From Phoronis australis (Eukaryota > Phoronida > Phoronidae): a stretch of DNA of 21,038 nt. The stretch lies in assembly GCA_002633005.1 (NCBI GenBank), contig NMRA01000412.1, positions 51,023 to 72,060 of the forward strand, given 5' to 3'. The translations under genes and the position numbers were made by a program. The notes beneath the pieces are model-generated. The model was given only the letters and a program-made list of their open reading frames with translations. It was not told the origin of the DNA and did no database searches. Of this stretch, positions 1-9,056 are shown in pieces; position 1 is the stretch's first letter, and every line of letters begins with the position of its first letter.

Positions 1-705
1 CTCTTCTTGCTGGTCACAGTCTCTGGCTGATGACGCAACACTTCAGGTAGTATCTTACTACCCACAATGCAAGTGACAAGCTCTTAGTTAACTTCCGGTT
101 CGTTAACCCTTGCCCTTGCCAAGATCCTTTCTAGAATCTTCCACGAGATGGCTCTGTCGTACAACTGCTTCTGTACACTGTAGCAAGTCTTTATGCTTCA
201 ACTACTTTAGCGCATCTGATTATCTTGCTGATTTCAGCCCATAATATAACATTTTACTTATTTAGTGATTGGCTAATAAAAACCACATGATCATATCCAC
301 TCGTACTATTGGCTGTTACAATTTGTTCTCAGTATATTCTAGGATCTCTAGAGTACTTTGACACCAGAACCCAAAGTTGTAAACACCATCTAAAAATAGA
401 TTTTGACGTTAAAATACATGTCAACAAGTCTGACCCCATGATTTAAAAGTACATATGCACAAATTTTGGGCAACTTAAAATGGATCTATTCTTACTAATT
501 ACTTAATCAATATTTATTCTGACACCCACAAACAAATGCGTTTTAAAGGTGGTTCAATGTTAATCTTGAGGCACATACAATACAGATAAATGCCGGATAT
601 ACTGAGAGCGAAAGCGGCAGTAGTAGACTTCACAATAAGATAAAATTCGCCTGAATAAAGCCCAGGCTATTACCCAGTATCTGTGGATGAACAAGCACAA
701 AGTGA
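1..705. other. Non-coding stretch, nothing recognised
   Basis: No reading frame here resembles a protein family and no RNA gene or repeat boundary is visible. Homology with the repeat block to the right starts at about position 706. Upstream of that the sequence is AT-rich single-copy DNA as far as this window shows. Confidence 0.5.
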
Positions 706-716
706 AACTAGAAAGA

Positions 717-739
717 TTATTGTCACGGCGTGACAATAA
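717..739. repeat. Palindrome at the start of unit 1
   Basis: TTATTGTCAC is separated by GGC from its exact reverse complement GTGACAATAA, giving perfect 10 bp arms. The same palindrome opens unit 2, so it is a fixed part of the repeat and not a chance hairpin. Confidence 0.75.
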
Positions 740-1143
740 CGGACTCTGCGCGTGCGTATTACTGGAATTATTATGGGAAGTTACTGACAGCAACCCGTTA
801 ACCAATATGAAAAGGAATTCTTTAAAATTGCAGGAGAAATTACATATTAATTTTTGATGACCTTTCCACTAATTGACCTCTTCAGGTGCATTATGAGCCC
901 CTATGAGGGAGTAATTGTTAACTCGATTAAAAGTGTGGTTAATGCTAATTATCACAGATGTTTTACTTCAAGCACTTCAGAATACAAGATGAATGAATTG
1001 GTCAAACTTTCAGAAGAAAAATGCACCTAATGACCCCATGGGTGCACCAAATGACCTGAAAATTTAGAATTCAAACTCAATCGCACTTAGTAAACAGATA
1101 CGTAATTTAAAGTCTCTAGCTCAAAATGTTAGTTTGCACTCAA

Positions 1144-1156
1144 TGATCTTTGACCT
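1144..1156 (-). promoter_or_regulatory. DR1-like nuclear-receptor site, one mismatch
   Basis: On the minus strand this reads AGGTCAAAGATCA, one base away from the direct-repeat-1 consensus AGGTCAAAGGTCA used by RXR/HNF4-type receptors. It occupies the same place in the first monomer as the perfect sites in later monomers. Binding is not shown; only the match is seen. Confidence 0.25.
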
Positions 1157-1577
1157 ATTTTTTTCTGATTGGTTAAGCCTATTGTGAAGTAAAGTAGGGT
1201 ATTCAATTGGCATGTTGACTTACACCAGTGTGCTGAAATTGAAAAGAATTCCTTGAAAAACTTAAGACATATAATATTTTGAACGTTACACGACCTTTGC
1301 ACTAATTGACCTTATCCGGTGCATTTTAAGCATCTTTAGGAGAATTATTGCAAAGCCCATGGAAAATGTGTTTAACGCTGTGAATCACAGTTGTCTAACG
1401 GTTGACACATCAGAATACTTGCTGATGGAAAAGGTCAAATTTTCAGAAGAAAAATGCACCTAATGACCCCTTGTTTACACAAAATGACCTGAAACTTTGG
1501 ATTCCGATTTGATTTACCTGTGGCAATCACACCTGTCAATTTGAAGTGTCTAGCTCAAAATTTTAGTTTGCATCTAA

Positions 1578-1590
1578 TGACCTTTGACCT
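1578..1590 (-). promoter_or_regulatory. Perfect DR1 nuclear-receptor motif
   Basis: TGACCTTTGACCT on the plus strand is AGGTCAAAGGTCA on the minus strand, an exact DR1 element. It lies in the second monomer of unit 1, 434 bp from the near-match at 1144. Function is inferred from the motif alone. Confidence 0.35.
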
Positions 1591-1870
1591 ATTTCACCTG
1601 ATTGGATGACCCGATTACTTAGAAAAGTAATTTTTTAAATTGTCATGTGGACTTATACCTGTGCACCGAATTTGAAAATGATAGATTTAAAACTGAAGGA
1701 GGAGTAGCATTTTGAAAATTATATGACCTTTGCACCAAACGACCTCTTCCGGTGCAATATGGAATATGATTATATAACCAATTAAAATTTATATACAGTC
1801 AAAAGTCATATGCTGAATTTAAAGACCGTACCTGCACCCAATTTGGAGTTATTAAGCCTCAAAGTCGGTC

Positions 1871-1910
1871 GGAAGAAGAATAAGAATAAGAAGAATAAGA
1901 AGAATAAGAA
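1871..1910 (+). repeat. AAG/AAT purine-rich microsatellite
   Basis: This is an irregular run of AAG and AAT triplets on the plus strand. It closes unit 1 and sits exactly at the junction with unit 2. Confidence 0.7.
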
Positions 1911-1919
1911 CTAGAAAGA

Positions 1920-1942
1920 TTATTGTCACGGCGTGACAATAA
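1920..1942. repeat. Palindrome at the start of unit 2
   Basis: This is an identical copy of the 10 bp-arm palindrome at 717-739. It directly follows the AAG/AAT tract that ends unit 1. Confidence 0.75.
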
Positions 1943-2332
1943 CAGACTCTGCGCGTGCGTAGGGAAGTTACTGACAGCAACCCGTTTACCAATATGAAAA
2001 GGAATTCTTTAAAATTGTAGGAGAAATTACATATAAATTTTTTGATGATCTTTCCACTAATTGACCTCTTCCGGTGCATTATGAGCCCCGATGAGGGAGT
2101 AATTGTTAGCTCGATTAAAAGTGTGATTAATGCTAATAATCACAGATGTTTTACTTTAAGCACTTCAGAATACAAGATGAATCAAGTGGTCAAACTTTCA
2201 GAAGAAAAATGCACCTAATGACCCCATGGGTGCACCAAATGACCTGAAAATTTAGAATTCAAACTCAATCGCACTTAGTAAACAGATAGGAAATTCTGAA
2301 GTCTCTAGCTCAAAATTTTAGTTTGCACTCAA

Positions 2333-2345
2333 TGACCTTTGACCT
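2333..2345 (-). promoter_or_regulatory. Perfect DR1 nuclear-receptor motif
   Basis: This is an exact AGGTCAAAGGTCA on the minus strand, in the first monomer of unit 2. The corresponding site in unit 1 (1144-1156) has one substitution, so the perfect form is either ancestral or regained here. Confidence 0.35.
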
Positions 2346-2771
2346 ATTTTTTCTGATTGGTTAGGCCTATTGCAAACTAAAGTATGGTATTCAATTGGCA
2401 TGTTGACTTACACCAGTGTGCTGAAATTGAAAAGAATTCCTTGAAAAACGTAAGAGATATAACATGTTGAACGTTACATGACCTTTGCACTAATTGACCT
2501 TATCCGGTGCATTTTAAGCATTTTTAGGAGAATTATTGCCAAGCCCATGGAAAATGTGTTTAACGCTGAGAATCACAGTTGTCTAACGGTTGGCACATCA
2601 GAATACTTGCTGATTGATAAGGTCAAATTTTCAGAAGAAAAATGCACCTATTGACCCCATGTTTGCACTAAATGACCTGAAACTTTGGATTCCGATTTGA
2701 TTTACCTGTGGCAATCAGACCTGTCAATTTGAAGTGTCTAGCTCAAGCTCAAAATTTTAGTTTGCACCTAA

Positions 2772-2784
2772 TGACCTTTGACCT
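2772..2784 (-). promoter_or_regulatory. Perfect DR1 nuclear-receptor motif
   Basis: This is an exact AGGTCAAAGGTCA on the minus strand, in the second monomer of unit 2. It is the counterpart of 1578-1590, and both copies have kept all 13 bases. Confidence 0.35.
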
Positions 2785-3065
2785 ATTTCACATGATTGGA
2801 TGACCCGATTACTTAGAAAAGTAATTTTTTAACTTGCCATGTTGCCTTATACCAGTGCACCGAATTTGAGAAAGGTAGTTTTAAAACTGAAGGAGGAGTA
2901 GCATTTTGAAAATTATATGACCTTTGCACCAAACGACCTCTTCCGGTGCAATATGGAATATGATTATATAACCAATCAAAATTTATATACTGTCTAAAGT
3001 CATATGCTGAATTTAAAAACCGTACCTGCACCCAATTTGGAGTTATTAAGCCTCAAAGTTGGTCG

Positions 3066-3114
3066 GAAGAAGAATAAGAAGGATAATAAGAAGAATAAGA
3101 ATAAGAATAAGAAT
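3066..3114 (+). repeat. AAG/AAT purine-rich microsatellite
   Basis: This is the counterpart of 1871-1910 at the end of unit 2. It runs into the 62 bp hairpin repeats, and a further AAGAATAAAA separates those two repeats, so the tract and hairpin appear to belong to one structure. Confidence 0.7.
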
Positions 3115-3232
3115 CAAATTGAAGAAAACCCAGGAACAACAGTACTCTGCGCTTACACGCGCAGAGTAATAAGAATAAAATTGAAGAAAACCCAGGAACA
3201 ACAGTACTCTGCGCTTACACGCGCAGAGTAAT
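3109..3232. repeat. Two tandem 62 bp repeats, each with a perfect 10 bp stem
   Basis: Copies at 3109-3170 and 3171-3232 are nearly identical. Each contains TACTCTGCGC, a six-base spacer TTACAC, and the exact reverse complement GCGCAGAGTA. They follow the AAG/AAT tract and mark the right edge of the repeat block; homology ends at about 3232. A short related CTCTGCGCGTGCG motif follows the palindrome in units 1 and 2. The hairpins may be a transposon end, but no terminal inverted repeat or target duplication was found around the block. Confidence 0.8.
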
Positions 3233-4321
3233 AATGTCACCCTCACAACGGTTCACATATATTTTTTATTTCAATTTCTTCATTTACATTTAATGTTAAT
3301 TTACCATTACACGAGGATCTACATGTATGAGTGGATGACAGAAACGTCAACCAAGATCAACAGCGAGAAGAGTCAAAATACGTCAAATGGTTTTTCTGTT
3401 ATCATCTGTGGTATGAATTAGCTTACCAGAACAGATAGTCTAGTCTCTGAGCATAGAGTACAATGCAAACTTAAAGGAGACATGCTAAGACGTTTTCAAT
3501 CTTGCTCCAATGTTTTGAGGGCTGACAAGATTAACTGAGCACAATTTTGTTTCCAATATTTCAGTATTACAATATTATCTCAATGTCTGTTGTTAAGCTA
3601 AAACACAGTTTGGTATCCCTTTAAGATCAATTTGGATATCGTTTTATGTTTTAAAATTGACGTACGCTCGGTAAATACATCGCACGAGTAAATTTGGCAG
3701 TCAACTGAAATAGTGAGCTAACCTCTATTGTCAAGGTCACAGAGATTTGCAAATCTATCTAGAACGATTGATGGAAGTTTTATAGCTAAAATTGCAAAAT
3801 CAAAAATGGCAGTTGAACGCAATGTCTGTGATTTGAGGTGGAAACGAAAACAGAATGTTATCACGGTAAAGAGTATTGTGAAAATCGATTTCATGAAAAT
3901 ATAAGCCTAATTAAGATTATTTTATTTTAGTCAACTGAATAAGAGGAAATTCTATACATTCTGAATTGTAAATAGCTATGGTAACAACTATTCGTGAAAA
4001 TTGGTTGAGTGCGCGCTTCTTGTTACTAGGTATACGTGTTGTTATTGATCTATTTGAAACTTTAAATTCTGTATGCAGTTGGAGCGTTAGATATCCATTA
4101 AGTATTAATTGCCCCAAGGGGTCATCAATTCACGTCATCAGATTGCTTCCTGGTTTACTTTTTCAATTGTCTTCCTATCAAAGTCTATGAATCGGATCAA
4201 TTAGAAACTTACTCTAGTACTGACCGACTCCTAATGGGGAATATTGACTGCCTCATCCTCGCGAAAATTGGTACGCTTTCTGCTGGTGTTCCTTTCAATC
4301 GATTCCTGGTCCAACAGACAT
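3233..4321. other. Non-coding stretch, nothing recognised
   Basis: Only short unrelated ORFs are present. There are no RNA genes and no repeats shared with other parts of the window, apart from one TACATGTA palindrome at 3320. Confidence 0.45.
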
Positions 4322-4405
4322 CCATACACACACGCGCCCATACGCATATACGCATGCACATTCACACACACGCGCGCGCGCGCGCACGCACACACACATA
4401 CATGT
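4322..4405. repeat. CA/CG alternating microsatellite, Z-DNA type
   Basis: The region is mostly pyrimidine-purine alternation. Positions 4363-4405 alternate without a break, with a core of consecutive CG dinucleotides flanked by CA repeats. Such tracts favour left-handed DNA under supercoiling. The tract lies about 100 bp before the LINE remnant. The ORF reading antisense through it is only repeat-encoded Arg/Cys/Val. Confidence 0.8.
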
Positions 4406-4509
4406 TTCATTGAAAAGTAAGCTGTTCTTGGCCTTAGATAGCTTGTTCAACAAACTTTCGCATTGTCTTTCTTCTGATGGCACATGAAATATTGAATCGC
4501 CGAGTGTAA

Positions 4510-6110
4510 GTGGCATCACGAACACAAATATATCTCATCAACCAATTGTATAACTTAAGTGTTGTTGACAATTTGTTCATTTTCGGGGACTTTAACGCAA
4601 CAACAATAAACAAATTAGATTTCACTTAGGATATTGACGAAGTGGGCCCAAGACAGATCATAGATTTTCAGATCAATCAATTTGGTGATGTTTTAATTGA
4701 CTTTGTGAAAGACTCGACATTGGCTATTGTTAATAGCAGAATTACTCCAGAATTTGACAACTCCACCTCTGTCTCGGCTAGAGGAAATACTGTTGTAGAT
4801 TACATTTTAACTGGCCAAATTAATTTGAAGAATTGCGTATCGGTCTCTGTTACGAAGACTTCTGATATTATTGATATGTTAGATATCCACGCATTTATTG
4901 GGCCAAGATGAAAAGCACCAGATCATTCTGTTCTTGTTTTAAAGTTTAAAATCTCCTCACCTGATGTTCATCTGGTATCGAGAGACCTTAAGATTCAGAT
5001 ACTCTTTCGAAAAAACGTAAATATGACACCAATATCCCTGTAGAATTTAGTAATAATGTGACATTTAATGAAGAAATTTTATGTTTATTTGATTCATTAT
5101 TGTTATATTATGAGCATCAGGACCAACTTGATATAGTGTATCAGTCATTTGTTGACCTATTAATTAAGGAAATGTATTCTTTGCTGGACTACAAGGATTA
5201 TTATCCGAGTCGTAAACTAAGAAAGTATTTTAAAAGGAATCTGCCTTACTGGAATTCGGAACGTAATTATTTGTGGAAAAATTTAAAAGACATTGAGAAA
5301 AGAGGACGCGGGAATTGGTCACATTATAAATAACTATTTGTGTCTGCTCAATATAAATTTGACAAGAAGCTAAAATACGCGAAACGCTCATACCAGTTAA
5401 AGGTTCAGATTGAAATTAAGAGTCTGAATACTGAATGTCCTAAGTATTTCTAGGCATACATGAATATTCAAAACTGGAATCAAAACAGTTAAGCGAAGTT
5501 CCCCTGGAAGTCTTGATTTTAAATAATGAAATAAACTCTGATAGAAATTTTGTTCTAAATAAATGGAAAAATGATTACGAACAATTGTTTAAATGCACTT
5601 CTGAAAATACACCAATTGATGAAGAATTTTATTTGAAAACCTTCAATTTGCGCAAGCAGCTAGAAAATGATTGTTCTAATACAACTAATCATGGCTTAAA
5701 TTGTGAAATCTGTTTTGATGAGGTTAGAAATGTTGTTATGAAAACAACAAAAAACAAAACCGTCGGCTATGACTGTATACCTTTAGAGGTGTTAAGATTC
5801 GAAAGTATTTGTTTTTCTAACCCAGTAGTTCAATGGATCTTTTAAATATGGACTAATGCATTCTGACTGGTATAAGGCATAATCCCGATACCTAATAATT
5901 CTACAGACGACCCTAGATTACATGTACCTTTGAACTATCGTGGGATTAGTCTTCTTTCCAATATTTATAAAATCTTAAGTGCTGAATAATAAAATTTTGG
6001 GTTTCTGAGAACAAACAATATTTGGTTTTCAATTTATGCCAGAGAAAGAAAGGTATGTCTTACAGGAAACTTTTAGCGTGTTTCAACTATTGGCCCACTG
6101 TGAAGCAAAA
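4510..6110 (+). pseudogene. Broken LINE (non-LTR retrotransposon): APE endonuclease and start of reverse transcriptase
   Basis: This is the remains of a LINE ORF2. In one frame (4510-4990) the back half of an APE-type endonuclease is readable: IFGDFNA near 4579, GNTVVDYIL near 4789 and PDHSVL at 4918, which carry catalytic Asp/Asn, Asp and Asp-His. Stops at 4627 and 4909 break it. The frame then shifts: 5010-5333 reads a linker with LPYWN. It shifts again, and 5484-5989 reads VLNKWKNDYEQLF, then KNKTVGYDCIPLEVL and PLNYRGISLLSNIYKIL, the first reverse-transcriptase blocks, with three stops inside. A possible continuation in a further frame (VLNNKI to VFQLLAHCEAKN) reaches about 6110. The catalytic YxDD region and the 3' end are missing, as is the endonuclease N-terminus. 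It is inactive. The domain order is that of LINEs found in many marine invertebrates; I do not assign a clade. It lies antisense to the Kv gene, probably within its intron. Confidence 0.88.
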
Positions 6111-6211
6111 AACAACAGCAGAATTTTGAATTTTGAGGATGAAAAACAGATACGAATATGCCTGGCTCTTACATTTTGTCGTGCTACGTACAAGTAAACG
6201 ATTCCACGTAC

Positions 6212-6721
6212 CGTAGCTCCGCGCGACGACGACGGGTCTTCTAAAAAAATCCAACCTCTCCTTTGAATTTTCTTCCACTTTGAAGATTTCTCAGATATTT
6301 TCGTGGTTTCAGCTGGTGATTGTAGTGCTTTGTCCATTTTAGTCAGTGCGTTTTTTCTCTCCTTATAAGCATGATAGGTGTCCCAGCAACACTGCTCCAT
6401 TCTGCTTTCATTAATTTCCCAGAAATCCAACTCTCTTTGAAAGATCTGCCCGCAAAATCCCATTGGCGCGTGAAGCTCGCCCAGACGATAATAATTCAGC
6501 ACTGCCTTGAATACATCCGGGTCGCGGTCGAGGAAGTATTCTCCGACGTCTGGCCGATAATAATCTTTAATCGCGTCGTATTGCGCCAACTTTGTGCCGG
6601 GGTGTCTTTGAAGTGTGGACAATGTCGTTTCAAACTTTGTCCCTCCAACGTTGAAAACCAGGATAGCGTCTTCCACCAAATGGCCCGCAGGCAGTTGTAG
6701 GTCTTCTCTGTTCGTGCACAT
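6212..6721 (-). CDS. First coding exon of a Shaw-like (Kv3-type) voltage-gated K+ channel
   Basis: The exon encodes 170 residues of a Kv channel cytoplasmic N-terminus. A T1 tetramerisation domain spans about residues 20-118, with FNVGGTKFET at 23-32, FLDRDPDVFKAVLNYYR at 63-79 and FCGQIFQRELDFWEI at 89-103. The zinc site of non-Shaker Kv channels is intact: His84, Cys90, Cys111 and Cys112 (H-x5-C-x20-CC). Residues 149-167 (WKKIQRRGWIFLEDPSSSR) match the segment just before S1 in Kv3/Shaw proteins. The frame remains open to 6083, but those residues look nothing like S1. A strong splice donor, ACG|GTACGT, lies at 6211, after codon 170 in phase 0. ATG at 6721 is the first in the frame, with an upstream stop at 6758. 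T1 assembles four subunits under the pore, which then sits in the membrane. S1-S6 exons are absent from 1-6211, so they lie beyond the window or are lost. Confidence 0.85.
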
Positions 6722-8884
6722 GACTGTTCGGTACAGGTTGAATACATCACGGACAAATCATTCGACTTGCCTTGATACACCGGCTATTATTCCCGTGAGT
6801 GGTCATAGCGACAATAATCGATGTGTTTTAAAATAATCCAAATATCAAGTTGCATTCAAGGGCCGTTATTGACATTTTGCTGTAAAGTCGACGAGTTCAC
6901 CTGAATCTCCAACATGAGCACGGAAGTGGAGACAGCTTTAACTGGTCTGATTTATCGTGCATGCCGGTATTCTACAGTAAGCCAAATAATGTACACACAA
7001 AAATTCAGTTATAGTTGTGGGAACAGTTGAGTAAAAAAGGAGAAAACGCATACTAGGCGGGTGTAGGGGGCCAGGGCATGGGCGAAACAAGCCTTTTCAA
7101 TTTGGCAGGCATAGAACGTATCTTTCTCTAGGATGTCATGAAAATCTTAAAAAAGAATGCCACCCGATTTAATTAGTTTTTGCTACCGTCTTAATCAGTC
7201 TATATCCACATCACCTCGTATACAGTCGATCTCACGTCGCCGAGAGGCGTCGCGTTAACGTGTGATTATTCAGCTGAGTGTGTGCCGCTACGCTGTGGCG
7301 TATCGCTCCCGCTTGTGCGAACCATGAAGCTGCGAAGAAAGCGGGTATGTCGTTTTTTGATTTCCTCGAGAACCCGAAATGCTTTGGAATTGGTACCCGG
7401 CAGTAAAGAACGTAAAATATCTCCGTGTCTGTGGCCGGTATTGTTCTATTTTGAAATGAAGTATTCTCACCCTAACCAATGTTTGTATAAAACCGAAACA
7501 AAGCGTCAAATTCTGTCTCAGTAGATGCAATTTGTAATGCCTTAGGAGTGTTGAAGTGTGCAAATGCTTTGATAAATCAACCATACTGCGTTACTGGCTT
7601 CAGATGCAATAACTAATTGACCGGGGCCCGTGTGAGTGCATGATGATTCAGTGTATGGTGACAGAAAGCTGTTGTGTGGTCAGATATTAGGGAATCTTTA
7701 TTTGAATATATATATAAACATTATTAAAATCATTGTACCTGTTCCCCGTACGGATCTGTCGAAGGGGAACCTGGATTCGCGGCCTCAGACGAGTAAGTCA
7801 TTTAATTGCAATTTCGGGGCCATTTCACCAAAATATGCACGTACACATTATTTCCTTGGTTCACTAATCTAGAATTTTCGTGACTGGAAGTTTAGTTTTG
7901 AATTTTCGCAGCCGACTAACCCGGCTCGCAACGAGCGTTGTGTTTCGAACTGAAAAATTACAACACATGGCTATGCTCTCCTGTCTGTATTTCACGGAAG
8001 AATAATTCTAATTTAATACCGAACAGACTCCAAACTTCCTGCGACCGACCTCGGTAAGTTGTCCTACCGAACTTTGTAGTGGGCTACGGTACGTTCAAAA
8101 TTTCTATAAATCCGTACAGCGAAAAAACAACTTATTTGCTTAAAAACTCAATGTATTTGTAAGGGATTTACATCAAATTTTGGTGTAAAACAATGAATTC
8201 AAGCGATTATCCGACACCAGTAAGCGTCTTGTGAACTGCTGAGCAGACTGTGTTAGAACCTATGACGTCATTAGTTAATTTCAACACCTCCGTCTGCTGT
8301 CTGGTGTCAGGTAAAAGAACTGAACTTGCTGTTATCGAATGGAACTACTCGATCTAAATTGATACAAAATACGCGGTTTTTTGGTGGCAATCCCCATTAA
8401 GAGGGGGCAAGACAAGTGGAAGCAGTCGAACAAGCTTGTAATACTACACTTGAATAAAAGTGAATATCATGAGGGTAGTTTCATAGCACCAAGTCAGTTA
8501 TTACACTACGTAGTTTTTCAATGACAGTTGGTTTACCCCAGATACTGAACTGATAAAAATTGTTTTACCTTTTCACGGACAAAAACGATAAATTCTCACA
8601 TTGTTAAAACTGAATTTCGCCCTGGTTAGATGGCTAAAGGACGAAAATCGAATTAGGCCTTTTACTCTTATGAAATCGGTCCATCCCTTTGCGTGACAGG
8701 ATCCTTTTTCCGTCACAAACAAGAACTGGACATACATTGTACCATCAGCGACTCGACGAACGGGCTCCGGGCTTTACTGGAACTTACCAAACGTAAAATT
8801 GCAAATTCAAAATTGACGACGCATGTACGCCTTGCTGGTGACTTAAATTGTTAACAGAAATAGAATCCCGTATCGGTAAGGAAA
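6722..8884. other. Upstream and non-coding region of the Kv exon
   Basis: No convincing coding exon is present. The ORFs at 7282-7584 and 7636-7872 have no family resemblance. On the minus strand this is the 5' flank of the Kv exon, so its promoter and any 5'UTR exons should lie here. No clear TATA box or splice pair was identified. The only motif worth naming is the CRE at 8263. Confidence 0.4.
8263..8270. promoter_or_regulatory. Consensus CRE (TGACGTCA) between inverted repeats
   Basis: This is the palindromic cAMP-response element recognised by CREB/ATF factors. It is flanked by GACACCAG (8213-8220) and its reverse complement (8301-8308), with an inner pair AGCAGAC (8242-8248) and GTCTGCT (8292-8298). 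It lies about 1.5 kb upstream of the Kv start on the minus strand. One 8-mer match can arise by chance, and no function is shown. Confidence 0.2.
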
Positions 8885-8892
8885 ATTGTGAG

Positions 8893-9048
8893 CAGTGCTG
8901 TAGTGGGGGGTAGGCGCACGTAGGCGCAGCCAACCACCTTCTGGCATTTCAACGTAGCGCCTACGCACCGTAAGTTACGTTCAATGCTCAAGTTGATACT
9001 GTGGGCTCAGGGCGCCTACTTACCTCGAGTTTGACCAGTACAGCACTG
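8893..9048. mobile_element. 156 bp hAT-type MITE with 8 bp target-site duplication
   Basis: The terminal inverted repeats are CAGTGCTGTAGTGG (8893-8906) and, read inward from the right, CAGTGCTGTACTGG (9035-9048), with one mismatch. ATTGTGAG flanks the element on both sides, at 8885-8892 and 9049-9056. Its T at position 2 and A at position 7 fit the hAT duplication pattern, and the CAG start fits hAT ends. An internal stem pairs CGTAGGCGC (8919-8927) with GCGCCTACG (8957-8965). There is no coding capacity, so it would need a transposase from elsewhere. The exact duplication indicates a complete insertion. A damaged relative lies at 18594-18739. Confidence 0.85.
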
Positions 9049-9056
9049 ATTGTGAG

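Larger units (their letters stand above)
706..1910. repeat. Tandem repeat block, unit 1 (~1.2 kb, built of ~432 bp monomers)
   Basis: This unit is repeated almost entirely at 1911-3108. The same order of landmarks occurs in both: a palindrome, then monomers beginning near 858, 1290 and 1722, then a purine-rich AAG/AAT tract. The monomer starts share the form TGACCTTTGCACTAATTGACC and are 432 bp apart. The third monomer is cut short after about 190 bp, and 791-857 looks like the tail of a preceding monomer. Compared with unit 2, this unit has about 15 extra bases just after the palindrome. No long reading frame is present, so it is non-coding: either satellite-like or the body of a non-autonomous element. 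The family name is not recognised. Confidence 0.85.
1911..3108. repeat. Tandem repeat block, unit 2
   Basis: This is the direct second copy of 706-1910, with roughly a few percent to ten percent divergence by eye. Its monomers begin near 2047, 2479 and 2918, giving spacings of 432 and 439 bp. The junction with unit 1 falls at the end of an AAG/AAT purine tract, and this unit ends in a similar tract. That makes unequal exchange between such tracts a reasonable, but inferred, origin. The short ORFs in this area read through repeat DNA and match no protein family. Confidence 0.85.

Noticed and set aside
4295-4525. Minus-strand ORF rich in Cys, Arg and Val
   Set aside because: It is the translation of the CA/CG microsatellite, so its composition is a repeat artefact.
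6083-6211. Extension of the Kv frame past the donor
   Set aside because: The residues do not resemble an S1 helix, and the preceding GTACGT donor is strong. This part is treated as intron.
6213-6836. Overlapping ORFs in other frames across the Kv exon
   Set aside because: They are shadows of the T1 frame, which alone shows family motifs and a matching splice donor.
7282-7872. Small ORFs upstream of the Kv exon
   Set aside because: They show no domain, no exon boundaries and no supporting composition.
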